This document shows positions 10,014 to 21,724 of a DNA stretch of 64,000 bases, one piece after another (the first letter of the stretch is position 1; every line of letters starts with the position of its first letter). Where the stretch lies: contig OU342819.1 of NCBI GenBank assembly GCA_910591455.2, positions 16,594,262-16,658,261 of the forward strand. Reading direction: 5' to 3'. The notes beneath the pieces were generated by a model. That model ran no database searches. It saw only the letters and a program-made list of their open reading frames with translations, and was not told where the DNA came from. The position numbers and the translations under genes are program-made. This DNA is from Pholis gunnellus. Lineage: Eukaryota; Chordata; Actinopteri; Perciformes; Pholidae.

Positions 10014-13000
10014 CTAAAATGAACAAAAGACAGGAAATGATCTTTTTGTTTGACATGTCACTCATTTTAAGGTTTTACTGTGAATAGAGGTCAGAAAAGT
10101 GAACACTGACAGTTGAAACTGGGGATTTGTGTGTTTCTTTGGTGGCAGTGATGCACTCCCTGATGAAGTTATTTTCTTTTGACACACTAGTTAAATGTTC
10201 TGACGTGTGAGTGACAGCCTTTAGCAGGACAAATGAAGAGCTCAGTGTGATGCGATGTGTTTTTGTGTTTTAAGAACTGCAACAGTGCTTCAGAAAACAG
10301 GCTTAAGCTGTTGAGAAAAACTGGAAACAAAAAGGATTTTATTGGATGTTAAATGTTAAATATTAGTTCCAAGAATACTGTAAGATTACATTGAACGTAC
10401 ACTGTAATCAATTAATAATCATTTATTTGTATTATTTGAATTATGCATGTAATCGCTTTGACAAGTAGCGGATTTTGAATCTGAACAAAAAGAATGAAAT
10501 TCCATCTCCAGTGAAGTGATTACATCCCACCATGAGAGGGCAGCACACCCCAACGTTGGTTTGAGATCCCTCTGTCCCCTCACACATCTGTCTCCATGCA
10601 TCCACATTAACTGCAGTGCCAGAGGTGGGCAGCTGTTAAGGGATTTGGCCAAATTGATCTTCGTGCCTCAAGGGATTGCATAAGAGATATTTTGACAACC
10701 AAACTTAAAACTGGCTATATTGTTCTATACCAATCAAGATTTTTTTTTAAAAAGGTGGAGCTTGGCACTCAGAGTGTGTTTTGTTCTTGTTCCTTCACTG
10801 TGGTCTTGGAGTTCCACTGTGCAGGATGATGTATGTGCAGAGTTTGTTTTCACATTCACCTGCTGAAGGGGGAAGTTTATCTGTGCTCACCTGAAATCTC
10901 AGTTTAACACCTGAACTGGATTTTTAAAAGTTAAGAAGGTGAACTATTTAACTGAACTTTTTGTGAAGAATCAAATTATTTTACATGTGTTAAAGCATGT
11001 CTGGAAGAGATCTATAAGTAGACTTTATGGGCTACATAGATTTGTTCTGTGTTATTATAGATTCATAAATGTCTGCCTACTATATAAATCTAGGATCTTT
11101 AATTTTGGAGGACTTTTGAAAAGGTTCATGAACATGAACCAGGAAAATAAATGCCATTGTGGAGGAGTTTCCCCTTTCTTCCTGAACACAGCTCAACCTC
11201 ATGCTCAAACAATGGTTTCCTATAAAAAGAGGATTCTGTGGACTTTGTCTCCCCATAAACTAACAAAGATCTCTTTTGTGACTGAGTGATATTCCTCTCA
11301 TTGTACTTAAGAAGCTTAGCTCTCTCTCAATCTGAATTTACAGCACAGAGGAGGAGATCTGGAGAAAATTATATTTACACATTAGGATGCCACTGACAGT
11401 CAGCAGATGACAACATCAAATGACCATCCGGCCATAATTCAGCAGGTCAAAAGCATGTATGAATCTCCACACCCAACAAGCTGCTATGATTAAACCCAAC
11501 ACTCCTGCAAGCATCTTGATGTGTATTGTTATCAGTAAATCAATGCTGAGAAAGCTAATGATCAGTAGCTAAGTGAAATCCTGTTGGTGAATTCATTAGG
11601 GCAGGATAAATAAGGCGAGTGAGGCTCAAGTACTGTGTCGTGTGACACAAAGAGACACTGGCCACTTAAATAAAGGAGCAAACCCCATTGATTTTTTTTT
11701 GCGGAAAATCGGGTTTTACTACAGGCCCTGGCTTTTCCCCTTTTGCTCTCCAGCTGCAGTTGAACAAGTAATTAAAAGCAAACAGAGCAAGGGGCATTAC
11801 ACTGTGACAAATTATGTCTCCGGCAAGTTTCATGTCTCTTCATTTTGCTTTAATACTTTAATACAGAAATACATAGAAACCGAGCACATTTAATACAACA
11901 CGCTACAGCAACCTTTAGTCAGCTGCATGGACAGAAGTGTAAATTCAACAAACTGAAACTAAACTGTTAATAAAAATGATTATATCTGATATCACCTCCT
12001 CGTGTACTTATAATGTTCTGATATCTGCTTCTCTTGTCTCTTCTGCTTCTCTTTTGTCAACAAATCCCATTATGACCATGACTAACGATACTGAAATCTT
12101 TAACGCTGCATTCATTTTTGTTGCCCATTTGCCACAAGCTATCACGCATTAGCGTAATAACTGTGTTTTTTGCTGCTAAATGCTCCACTATGTTCACCAG
12201 CTCACTGTAGCCCCCTTTTCACACATGCACTGCTGCCCCGAACTAATCTGGACATTACCCACAGGAGGTCTATGTGAGAACGCAAATGTCCGAATCATTC
12301 GAACCGAACATCAAACGAAATCTACACTGCCAGCTTCTTAGTGAAAAGTCTGTGTTGTGTCCCATTGGTTGTGAATAGAGCTGCGCTCATTATCCAGAGA
12401 ATTCACAGCGAGTGAATGGGCGTGTTGATGACGTTTCTGTCATGTGGCAAAACCGGAGGAAAACAAACCCATGAAGAAGATGGGTCATTTACATGAAGAT
12501 GACCCCCCCCCCCCCCCTGGAAGGGATCCAGCTGTTCACGACCAAATCATAAACCGGCTACTTGATTGCAGTGTTCTTGTTTTACGTCTTGCCTCCAGCA
12601 TGCTCTACTCAGGCGCCACCCAAAAACCAAAAGGGAGTATTTCCAGTGTGTGAGAACGCATCCGACACGGACAATCTCCTGATGTGTGCTGCATGTGTCA
12701 AAGGGCAACTCCGGACAATGTCCAGAGAATCAGGTCTGGACCTTGTTCATATGAGAAAACGGCTTCAAGGAGATTGTCTGTGTCAGACGTGTTCTCACTT
12801 GCTGGAAATACTCTGTGTGGTTTCGAGAAGTTTCCTAAAACAGCTGGTCATTGTAGTTTGTCTTACGTTGCATAATGCATTTGTTAAGGACTAGGTATGT
12901 GGGACTGAGTCCAAATAAAGTGTGTGTATGTTCATGGTGATGAAGGAACGTGTTCATTGATGGGTTATTAATAGTTCTTATACAAGAATTGAGCTCTATT

Positions 13001-16000
13001 GCACAGAGGAAGAAGATATATGAGGCTTTCATGCACACAATACTTGTCAGTAGATACATTCATTGTCGGTGTGGATTTCTCATGAATTTGAAATAGATGA
13101 AAAGCAGCAAAGTCAGTCGGTGAGATACAGAGTGATGAGACCCAGACCGAGCCCTGCACCATCTCACAGCTAACCACCACTTCCTTCCTCTCCTCCCCCC
13201 TCCTCCCAGCCCCCCATCAGGGCTCAGTATTGATCAGCGTGGCCACGAGGGCGGGAGAGGGAGCTCCTTTGTTTCAATACAACTGTGACCTCTGAACCCT
13301 GACCCCCTCCTCCCACCCTCCCCTCCACCTCATTTGCACACCACATCCCATTGTTGCTATGGCAATGGTGACCTCTGACCTCTCCCAGGCACCTACATCT
13401 GTTATCAATTAAATGGATAGGATTCTTTCCTCTGCTGAATACTACATTTATGTTTGGGAGAAAAGAGGAAACATGTGAATGCAATCAAACCTATAGCGGG
13501 TATTTAAGGACAGGAAGTTGTTGGGATTATTTTCATCACTGCCTACTAATGAAGTTCAACTATAAAAGATGCTATCACCTTAATAACCTTGTTGGATCTT
13601 AAGGCCTACAATCTGCAAATCAAACTATAAACTTTAACTGACACATTCGTGTTTTGGAACCAGTGAAAAGAAGAAAGTAGGAATGTCTGAATGCAACGTG
13701 GGATTCATTTTATCACTGCCAGCCATAATTAATATGCTCTAATCTACAAGATGCTATCAAATTAATAGCCTCGCTGGATCTTAATTACCCAAACATGCTT
13801 CATAGACAAACAAATAAATGACAGTTTCCTCCAGTAGAGTTCATTTACAGGTTCATGAAATGAATTAAGTGTTTTGTAATAAAGGAATAAACTTGGAACT
13901 GAAGAAGCTACACTGTGGCCGGCACAGAAGCCAAAAGACGGAGCGCTGAGAGGTCAAACAATCTATTGATCCAGCTCAGCCTGCTGCTGCTCAGAGAGAC
14001 AACGTTTAGCCAGCAAGATGCTTTCTTTGTTTTTTATTTAGCATAACTTTCAGCTCAAGATTATGAACTTTGAAGTATTTTTGAGTAATCTCTGTCTTTT
14101 GCTGAATCCTGTGTCATTTTGGGACATCCTGTCTCATTAAAGAAGCAACGTGAACATTTTGAGACATTTTGGTTATTTGCTTTCTTTCTGAGAGTGTGAT
14201 GAGAAGATTGATACCACTATATTGGCACTTGAGTCAGGACCTGGTTAGCCTAGCTTAGCATAAAGATTGAAAGCAGGGGGACAACAGTTCTGAAGCTCTA
14301 AAAGCTGTACAGCATAGTGTAATGTGACAAATTGTCATTTGTACATTTCTGTTTGTGTGTGGATTAAACAAACTAGATATAACGTGTTCGTTCGTGAGCT
14401 GTAGACAGTACAAAGCAAGCGTATTTCTCAAAACGTTGACGTGTTTTGGTACCATGTGAGCATGCGGCGGATGTCCTTAGACTGGACTTACCGATCACCC
14501 TTGGAGCGTCGTTTCTGGGCACTCTTCGGTCTCCTCTCGCTGCCCAGACATGGAGCTCCGTTGGGCCCGGAAACCCGGACAGACTCCAGCCCTTTAGATG
14601 ATTTCTTAAAGGTGAACTCAACGGCCTCGCCTTCTCTGAGGCTGCGGAAGCCCTCCATGTGCAGTTTGCTCTGTCAACGAGAGAGAGGGAGAGGGTCAGA
14701 ATTAAACGACCTATAGAGCCCATAGGGTGGATGAGTATGTAAGGAATTTAAGTCAACTCCTGAACTATGAATAACTGGAATCAAAGCTCTCATGTCAGAA
14801 TTGGGAGCGCAGGTGTGCTGAGATGAGAAAGTAGGCATTGTTTAACTTCTCTTGTGTTCTCTTTTTCATTCTTCACACAACTACTTCTTTCAAGTTTTGC
14901 ATGTAAAATCAAGTGCAGCACCATGAATGCCTTTGTAGATGGACTGTCCCAAAGTGTGCACCATTGTCCATCCATTTCTCTGATTAATTGGGCCTCTCCC
15001 TTCTATATGACGGCAGGTACAAGCAGGCTCGTACATTTATTTTGTCATCATTTACTTATAGTTTACCTGTACTGATGAGTGCATTTACTGCAGCTTTTAG
15101 TTCGCCAATTCCAAGTTATAAGTTAACTTGTTGGGCAGTTTAAAGATAAATACATTTCTTTAGGGGATAAAGGTGATATTTAACCTTAAAATAAATTCAA
15201 GTTTCGATCCTTAGAAGACAAAGAAGCAGCTTACTTAAACTGACCACACACTTAAATGTTGCATTAATAGAAATGTGTAGCCGCTGTCAGGGAATCCTCA
15301 GCTCTCTCGTAAAAATCCAATCCTGTTGACGGCCCTATTTAAACATCAATGCTTTCAAACACCCCTCCTCCCCTCGCGCGTCTCCAACCCAACCTCCAAA
15401 GCATTCCACACCCACCCCCCACCCCCCACCCCCCACACCACCACCTACATGCAGCAAAAGACTCTCCAAAATGAGTCCATCTGGACAAGTCTCCAGAGGA
15501 CCGTTGCACTGGAGGATGCTGGGAAATGACACAGTGGAGGAGTGCATTCCTGGGATAGCTACCAGGAGAGGAGGCGAGAATGTATACATGTATCCTGAGA
15601 GGAGTAAATCACCAGCGCATAGTGTGCTGCACTATTGATGTTTTACTGACTAGCTTTCCAATTGTAGTGGTAAATAGAAAGAAGGATGAACTACGACACA
15701 GTGAACATGCCAAACACCAGCAGTCATTTTCTCTTCTTGAATTTGAATGTAACATCAAATATATTCAAACTCCATAAAACAATGCTAGTCTCTCAGTAAA
15801 TACAGTTTTAATGTAAACAGCACTTCCTTTTGTTGTCTCTGTATGACCTGCTGCTATGTTGTTATATTGCTCTGTCAATTTTGAGCTCACATATTAATGT
15901 AGTTCATTTTTTGCTCATCCTGAGATTATTTCCCATTCTGGCTCCACCTTGGTGCAAAGCACTCACTGCTGTGGTATTCCTGCGCTGCACTTCCCAGAAA

Positions 16001-18539
16001 TCCAATGTAAATCAAACAAAGTGAGCAGTAGGGTGGTGGCAGAGAAGGCTCAAATCATTAGAGCTTAAGAACACAAAAGCAAATAGGCAAAATAAAAAAC
16101 GCCATTAAAGGAAGAAAACATTTTCTATTATACTATCCATCCACCACCGAGCAATGAAAGTAGTCTGTCTGCGTTGAGCCTGGCTGCATGCAGCAGCCAC
16201 AAGCCAACCAGCAATAAGCCTTAATGGTCATTTGTTGCTTAATACACATTAAAGCTGCCGCTGGAAGAGCTGGAGGAAATATAGAATGTAAACCTGCTGA
16301 CCAGTATGATGACCACAGCTGTGAAAGGCTCTGCTGACTGCACTTTGCATGGGAATTAGACCAAAGCACAGTCAAAGCTGCTTTCAGCTCAGAGAACAAT
16401 AAGTCTTTTTTTTTCTTTTATACATCTGCTGTGTAAGAATAAAAAACTACATAGAAGAAATTGTAATTAAAAAATAAATAAATACATTTGAAAAAAAACA
16501 GAAGAACTGGATATTTAACCCGAGCAGTTAAAAAGGAAATTAAATCTTGTTTTTTGCACTGTACACATAATATCATGGATTCTTCTTGGCATATCAATGT
16601 AAAAGAAATATTTCTGCTCAAAGCAGTATAACCCTCAGCAAGCAACCTGAGAAGAGGTCTCGACCAAAAGGCTCCACATGGGAGGTGGGACTGAAACTCA
16701 GGGTTGGGTGGCCTCCCTGATGCTTTAATGACTTTATAACAGGAAGCAGGGCTGGATGGGGAGAAGAATGAGCCTTGTTATCTCTGCTTTAGCCTCTAAC
16801 CCCTTTTAAATAGAAATGTTTGAGCTCAACACCTTTGAGGTTCCACAGCACATATCCGTCGGGAGGTGAAGGGAGCGGGGGAGTGGCAGCACTTACTCGG
16901 GCATGGCCGACTTTAAGATATGTTAATCTCCAGGTAATTTTACACAAAAACACATCACGTGTCTTATACTCTTCTTACCAGCTGATTTTGCGTGATAATT
17001 CCTGACTTAAGTCCAGAAAGATGAAACTGAAGTGCAGTTTCCAAAAAAACAGAAAAGCATTACATCTTCGCATTTACTGTAACCAGAGAATGTTAGTCAT
17101 TTTAGCTTGAAAATGGATTTAATCATGAAAATCCTGTTATTACATGAAAATATATTGTTATAATGTGAAAATATCTTATAATAACACAAAATATCTTGTT
17201 ATAACATTAAAATATTGTTATTACATGACAATATATGTTTTACTGAAAATATATTGGTATAACGTCAACATATCTTGTTATTACATGACATTTCTTGTTG
17301 TCGGTGTCTTGTTATTACATGATGGTACCTTATCATAATGTGAAAATACTATTTTGAATGTCTGGGCACCACTTCAGGGCCCAGTTTTTCTGGTTATTCT
17401 CAGGAAAATCTGGATATAAGGTGGTTTAGCTAATTATGAAATAAACCTGAAATGTGTGACAAGTGAGATGTGACAAGCAGCAGCAGCAGCGTCTCACCTG
17501 GTGGACGAACACGTCCAGCGGGTCCTCCAGAGGAGCTCCGTCCCTCTTGCTCATGGACAGGAAGCCGAAGCCCATCCGCAGGTTGAACCACTTGCACACG
17601 CCGCTGCCCCGGGACAGACCCGCGTCCTCCTCCTCGCTCCGCGGACAGCCCGCTGCTACAGAGAATAGTGTTGGTCAGAAAGCCTGATAAACGGCAGCAA
17701 AGTGAAACCCAGAAGGGCCGCGTGCGTCTGACGTGTTGCGTAATGGCCCGAGAAAACAACACAGCAACAATGTTCTCAGATGATTACGTTGGAAGATGCG
17801 TTGTAATACGGCTTGCGCTAATGCTCATTTTCAATTAATCTGCAGGTTTTTTACCCAATTATTAATGAAAAAGTCCATAACATTTCAGAAAACAATGGCC
17901 AAAGGCGTAATACAATTTCCCGAAGACCATATGCCATATTCAAATGTTTTGACCGAGTAAAAGTCCCAAAAACATTTCCCACATAAAATAACAATTTAAT
18001 CGGTTATAGTTGTTCAACTTTATTTATACACCCACAATTGCTAACACATGATGAACTGGGGGTGATTAACGCACTACTGACACGATTAAGGATCCAAACA
18101 GAGTAGCCTTTAAAAATATGAGGAAATCCACCATCCACCAATCAAGTAGTTGTTTCAGTCAAAAGTAACGATGCTGATTTGATCGCTGTATGATATCACA
18201 TACAATATTTGTATATGAATATCCTCACTCGTTTTAAAATAACAGAAACAATATATAAAATGTCTAAATATGTTTAAATAAGCCTTAATGCACGTGCAAG
18301 TATCTATACTCACCAACAGGCCTTCGAAATAAAATGTATCTTCCTTCTTATCTGACAACATTGAAATTCGTAAAAAGCCAATTCTTTATGGAAGCGAATT
18401 ATTAAAATGTTTCTATTTCTTCAAGGCTTCTCAAACAAAGAGAGACATTCATCTCCGAACAACATTAAAAACTGGATTTCTCAGTTAAAACGTGTGTTTG
18501 TGGTCTACCTGTGAAACTCGGATTGGAAGCAGAGCCCAT
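9743..18539 (-). CDS. lin28a: LIN28A RNA-binding protein (cold-shock domain plus two CCHC zinc knuckles)
   Basis: LIN28A binds precursors of let-7 and blocks their maturation, and it controls translation of many mRNAs in stem and progenitor cells. Coding exons are 18509-18539, 17498-17652, 14492-14670 and 9743-10013. Phases join exactly to give 211 residues (human 209). Residues 1-10 (MGSASNPSFT) resemble the human N-terminus. The cold-shock domain begins near 28 with KWFNLRMGFGFLSM (RNP1) and VFVHQ (RNP2) at 58-62. A basic linker KSAQKRRSKGDR precedes two CCHC knuckles, C123-X2-C-X4-H-X4-C136 and C145-X2-C-X4-H-X4-C158. The LPPQPKKCHFCQ and MVASCPVKAQ wording and the short tail indicate LIN28A rather than LIN28B. 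A polyglutamine run (163-183) follows the second knuckle, then an acidic tail ending VFVPEKSE. Regulation by let-7 and miR-125 is suggested by sites in the 3' region. Confidence 0.95.
9830..9892. repeat. lin28a: (CTG)21/(CAG)21 coding microsatellite
   Basis: Twenty-one uninterrupted CTG units (CAG in the lin28a sense) encode glutamines 163-183 with no CAA interruption. LIN28A orthologues I remember have only about two glutamines at this point. Confidence 0.98.
12200..12880. repeat. Probable teleost dispersed repeat (non-autonomous)
   Basis: The wording TTTTCACACATGCACTGC, repeated TGTGAGAACGCA (near 12271 and 12649), and GGACAATGTCCAGAGAATC is familiar from dispersed repeats in fish introns. 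I see no coding capacity and cannot place it in a named family without a repeat library. The boundaries are approximate. Confidence 0.4.
12895..13065 (+). repeat. Dispersed repeat copy A (pairs with 21395-21600)
   Basis: Segments such as GAGTCCAAATAAAG, GTTCATGGTGATGAAGGAAC, TTATTAATAGTTCT, GAGCTCTATTGCACAGAGGA and ACACACAATACTTGTCAGT recur in the same order and orientation, with divergence, at 21410-21580. The spacing is about 8.5 kb. It is likely a SINE or non-autonomous element. Confidence 0.6.
14492..14670 (-). CDS. lin28a: lin28a coding exon 3 (second half of cold-shock domain and linker)
   Basis: It encodes residues 63-121 plus two bases of R122: SKLHMEGFRSLREGEAVEF, then the SSKGLESVRV strand, SERRPKSAQKRRSKGD and the donor ATCG|GTAAGT. 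The exon is phase 0 at its start and phase 2 at its end. Confidence 0.95.
15411..15434 (-). other. G-quadruplex candidate in lin28a intron 2
   Basis: The plus strand is CCCA followed by C6 blocks separated by single A bases. The lin28a pre-mRNA strand is therefore G6-T-G6-T-G6-T-G3, with one-base loops, the most favourable G-quadruplex geometry. Confidence 0.7.
17135..17345. repeat. Degenerate AT-rich minisatellite
   Basis: About ten diverged copies of a roughly 20-base unit of the form TCTTGTTATTACATGAAAAT lie head to tail. GTTATTACATGA and GTTATAA cores recur throughout. It lies just downstream of lin28a exon 2 in transcript order. Confidence 0.75.
17498..17652 (-). CDS. lin28a: lin28a coding exon 2 (first half of cold-shock domain)
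   Basis: It encodes residues 11-62, ending DVFVHQ|GTGAGA. The acceptor reads TAGCAG, a NAGNAG tandem. Using the first AG would start the exon at 17655 and add one alanine. The downstream AG gives ...SFTAGCPRSEEE, which aligns best with the human ...QFAGGCAKAAEE. Confidence 0.9.
17653..18508. other. lin28a intron 1
   Basis: This is a short AT-rich intron between the MGSASN exon and exon 2. No further feature is seen beyond the NAGNAG acceptor at its 3' end. Confidence 0.7.
18509..18539 (-). CDS. lin28a: lin28a coding exon 1
   Basis: It encodes MGSASNPSFT plus the first base of the next codon, and ends in ACAG|GTAGAC. The match to the human start MGSVSNQQFAG is what fixes this start. A TATAAG lies 48-53 bases upstream of the ATG. 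Confidence 0.85.
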
Positions 18540-18586
18540 CCCGCCGCTCTCTGCTGCTTTAAAGCGCACTGAGCTGCTGTCCACTT

Positions 18587-18644
18587 CTTATACCTCCATT
18601 CCACCTCCACATTTGAACACGCATACCCACCCCACCCCACCCCA
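18587..18644 (-). promoter_or_regulatory. lin28a: lin28a core promoter candidate (TATA plus G-rich element)
   Basis: On the minus strand a TATAAG (18587-18592) is followed by the start codon 48 bases later, and preceded by GGGGTGGGGTGGGGTGGG (18626-18644), a run of KLF/SP1-like boxes that can also form a G-quadruplex. The spacing fits a TATA promoter with a very short 5' UTR. There is no direct evidence of transcription start. Confidence 0.4.
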
Positions 18645-18797
18645 GTCACCAAGTCTTGGCAGCACTTCTGGAGAGACGTTTCTGAACAGACAGTCCCCCT
18701 TTAGAAAGGAACGAAGAAGACAATGCAAGACGAAGAAAAGCCTCCCCTTTCATCTCTTCCCTATTCAACCTCCTTGATTCTTTCAGAGCATCCATAC

Positions 18798-18807
18798 CTT
18801 CTGCCAT
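18798..18807 (-). CDS. lin28a: Possible alternative lin28a first exon (MAEG start)
   Basis: On the minus strand CCACC-ATG-GCAGAAG is followed directly by GTATGG, a donor in the same phase 1 as coding exon 1. Spliced to exon 2 it would give MAEAGCPRSEEE. The start has a perfect Kozak context and resembles the MAEG start of LIN28B. It is only ten coding bases long, so it could be coincidence. Confidence 0.25.
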
Positions 18808-19249
18808 GGTGGGAGGTTTCCTCGGCCTCCTGCAGAAAACAGCTCCGGCCCAAAAAATATCAGACGGAATGAGTTAAATGCATGCTTGACATCCGTGCAC
18901 GTTCTCTCCGTGATGATTGTGTGTGCGTGTGTCAGTGTGTGTAATCCTCCAGGAGAACGAATGCCTTCTGCCTGCTCCCTTCTTGCACAATATGCAGAAT
19001 CCCCTTGACCCTCCTACCTCTAGTAACCCCCACCACACAACCACACACACAACACACACACACACACACGACCACCTTTTCGGTCAAGTCCACGTGATTT
19101 CCAGTCGCAGATAAATCACACATGTCCAATAAGATAGGGAGGCAAAACAATTGACAAAATGACCAATCAGGGCATTGGACGATTCAGCTTAGTGTTGCAC
19201 CCTAGGGCCTAGAAAGATATTACCCCGCCCACTGCCACCCTCCATCGCA

Positions 19250-19254
<5 letters not shown>

Positions 19255-19324
<70 letters not shown>
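19255..19324. repeat. (AC)35 microsatellite
   Basis: This is an uninterrupted AC/TG tract of about 70 bases, about 0.7 kb upstream of the lin28a start. Confidence 0.98.
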
Positions 19325-19331
<7 letters not shown>

Positions 19332-21394
19332 ATAAAACCCATCTGCAAAGCATTTTGCAGCTACTGTTCAGATGGTGTTTCCATTCCATTTTCATTAATC
19401 TGATCTACATGTTTATCTCAATGTATACTATTTACAAATGATGTGGCAATACAAGCACAGGAAATATAAGAACAAGCCAACAAATAAGTTAGCATGTTCG
19501 AAATATACAATGAGATTTGAGAGATTTTAGGACACTACGCTTCTGATTCCTGCACAACCCACACAAAATGTTGTACTTCATAAATGCAATGCATGTCATT
19601 GTAATAAGTGAGACCTACAATGATGCCTTACTTATATACATTTTTATAATAATATACTGTGATGAATGCATTACATTAATGGATTGTAATATTTTAAGTT
19701 TTAAGGGCTTTTTATAACTGAGAGAATAAAATAACAGCCATGCGTTCTTTTAAAAGAAAGAGAGTTCTCAAATACAAATGAGTGTAGTGAAGTACTAGAC
19801 ATATTTGTCACCCAGCTGCCATCTTCGAGGACACTAAATGTTCTCTAGATGAGCATTATGTGCTTTAGTGGGGATTGGTTGGCTGCATTTACGTTTTCTT
19901 TGATAATCGAACAAACTAGTTGAAACTTAGACACCAGATGGTATCGCCCTCTTCCTTATTCTTTCCGGATGGATTTGTTGCTGATGAAATGAAGCTTCTT
20001 GCATTGTCTCCGCTGAGGTGATTCACATCCACCTGTTACAGTTTGTTGGAAAACATACGGTGTCCCATTGGAGTCATTCCCCCACGCTCATTAATAAATA
20101 ATTGGTCACTCTCAAGCTGCTGTACAGCACCACAAACCTGTTCTCGTCACCGCTGAGTCATGGAACTTCCTGTAATGACATACACACACACCCACACACA
20201 CATACACACACATACAGGAATTGCATATGTGAAGAGATAATGAGCTAAAGTCGGCCGTTTTTCTGACTTTCCCGTTAAAGAAAATGCATCTTATTATCTC
20301 TGCACATTTTGCGTGTGTGCGAGATGTGGCCTGATGCAAAACGAATGACTACCTCCAGTCATGCGTTAGTCTAATAGTCCAGCCAGAGGCGCTCTGAAAG
20401 TCACCATGGAAATTGGAAAGGCCCAGCGGCTGCTGCACCACAAAACAGGCCACCCTAAGGTGACCGGGGTCACCCAGAGGGGCTTGTGGGAACAAAGCCT
20501 TGGCACGCGCTTGTTCAACAGCCATCGCTGAATCAACACACACACACACATGCGCACAAAGTTGCCTCTCACTAACAGACAGTGAAAGTATTTTAATGTG
20601 TACATTTAAAACTCTGCAGTATGTATGCTGTGAATGTAATGCTGATTTAAATGACTGTGTGGGCCCCTGTGTGTTGCAGAGGGGGAAAATAAGCAGCAGC
20701 CCCACGGGAAGCCTGTCAGCTCACCTTTCACCCCTCCTCCAGAGGGAAATCAATCAATAAACCTGATCGATAACAAATCTATAACGCGCTGCCATGTTGT
20801 GACAGATATCCTCTGTAGGTAGGAGAGGCTGCCGCGGGCCGCCCCGGGGCAGCAATGACAGGCTGAAGCCTGCTTTGACAAAGGAACCTGTCCGTTAAAA
20901 GGAGTATGACCAGATTTCTTTAGGGGGGATTGTTACTTTGGTTGAATCTACTATCAAGTGAAACAGAAAACAGAATCATTTTCATCATATGTCAATGTGG
21001 AGGACATTTGCGAAGCTACAATGTGTGTGACTTTTATGTGTTTACGGCATATTTCAAATAACCGATGGCATAAATTCAAACAATTCTGATGGAAATGGGT
21101 GCAGTCTATGTGTTGCTGTCATCTCATTTATCTCAGATCTGAGGGAACAAGCATTCTCTCTCACTATGTCCCTTCTGACACTACCACCAGATGGCACCAA
21201 TGTCAATTATTTTCTTTGGAATCCTACACATATTGACTTAAAACATAAAGGATTAGGCTGGTGTTATTCTGCATCTTTCTTATTGACAACAAATCCCAAG
21301 AAAATGTTTGACTTCTATGGCAAAGTTTGGGGAAATACTGCATTTGCTGTGGACTATTTTCAGCGGTGGATTAATTCACATTTGGTGCAGCAGG

Positions 21395-21600
21395 ACGGTG
21401 TGTGTGGGATTGACTCAAAATAAACTACAGTGCGTGTGTTCATGATGACAGAACATGCTCAGTGCAACAGTGTGGCTCATTAATGTGATTTTAATAGTTT
21501 TAGGACAATAATGGAGCTCTCTGGCACTGAGGAATTAGATAGATCAGGATTTGGATACACACACAAGTCATTGTTGGCTTTGTTCTTATTTGTGTATATA
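21395..21600 (+). repeat. Dispersed repeat copy B (pairs with 12895-13065)
   Basis: It shows ordered blocks similar to copy A: GACTCAAAATAAACT, GTTCATGATGACAGAAC, TTAATAGTTTTAGGACAATA, GAGCTCTCTGGCACTGAGGA and ACACACAAGTCATTGTTGG. The two copies are diverged, in the same orientation, and probably belong to one teleost interspersed family. Confidence 0.6.
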
Positions 21601-21724
21601 TGTTATTTAAGCACGGATATGGATTACGCATTGATTAATTGGAAAAGATAATGGTAAACCATTCTCTTAACTTCATGGTAACAACCACCAATTATTACAA
21701 TAATAAATGAAATGATATAATCAG

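Larger units (their letters stand above)
10014..14491. other. lin28a intron 3
   Basis: This 4.5-kb intron separates the cold-shock and zinc-knuckle exons. It contains two dispersed-repeat pieces (about 12200-12880 and 12895-13065, listed separately), a 15-base C run at 12503-12517, and otherwise AT-rich sequence with no supported exon or RNA gene. Confidence 0.7.
14671..17497. other. lin28a intron 2
   Basis: This 2.8-kb intron splits the cold-shock domain. It contains a strong G-quadruplex candidate in the sense strand (15411-15434) and a degenerate AT-rich minisatellite (17135-17345). No additional exon is supported. Confidence 0.7.

Noticed and set aside
9667..10065. Polyserine and polyalanine frames over the CAG repeat
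   Set aside because: Only the glutamine frame joins the zinc knuckles in phase with lin28a exon 3. The serine and alanine frames and the plus-strand leucine frame are shadows of the repeat.
9827..10087. Plus-strand poly-leucine frame resembling a signal peptide
   Set aside because: It is the antisense reading of the lin28a CTG tract and zinc-knuckle exon, with no family similarity.
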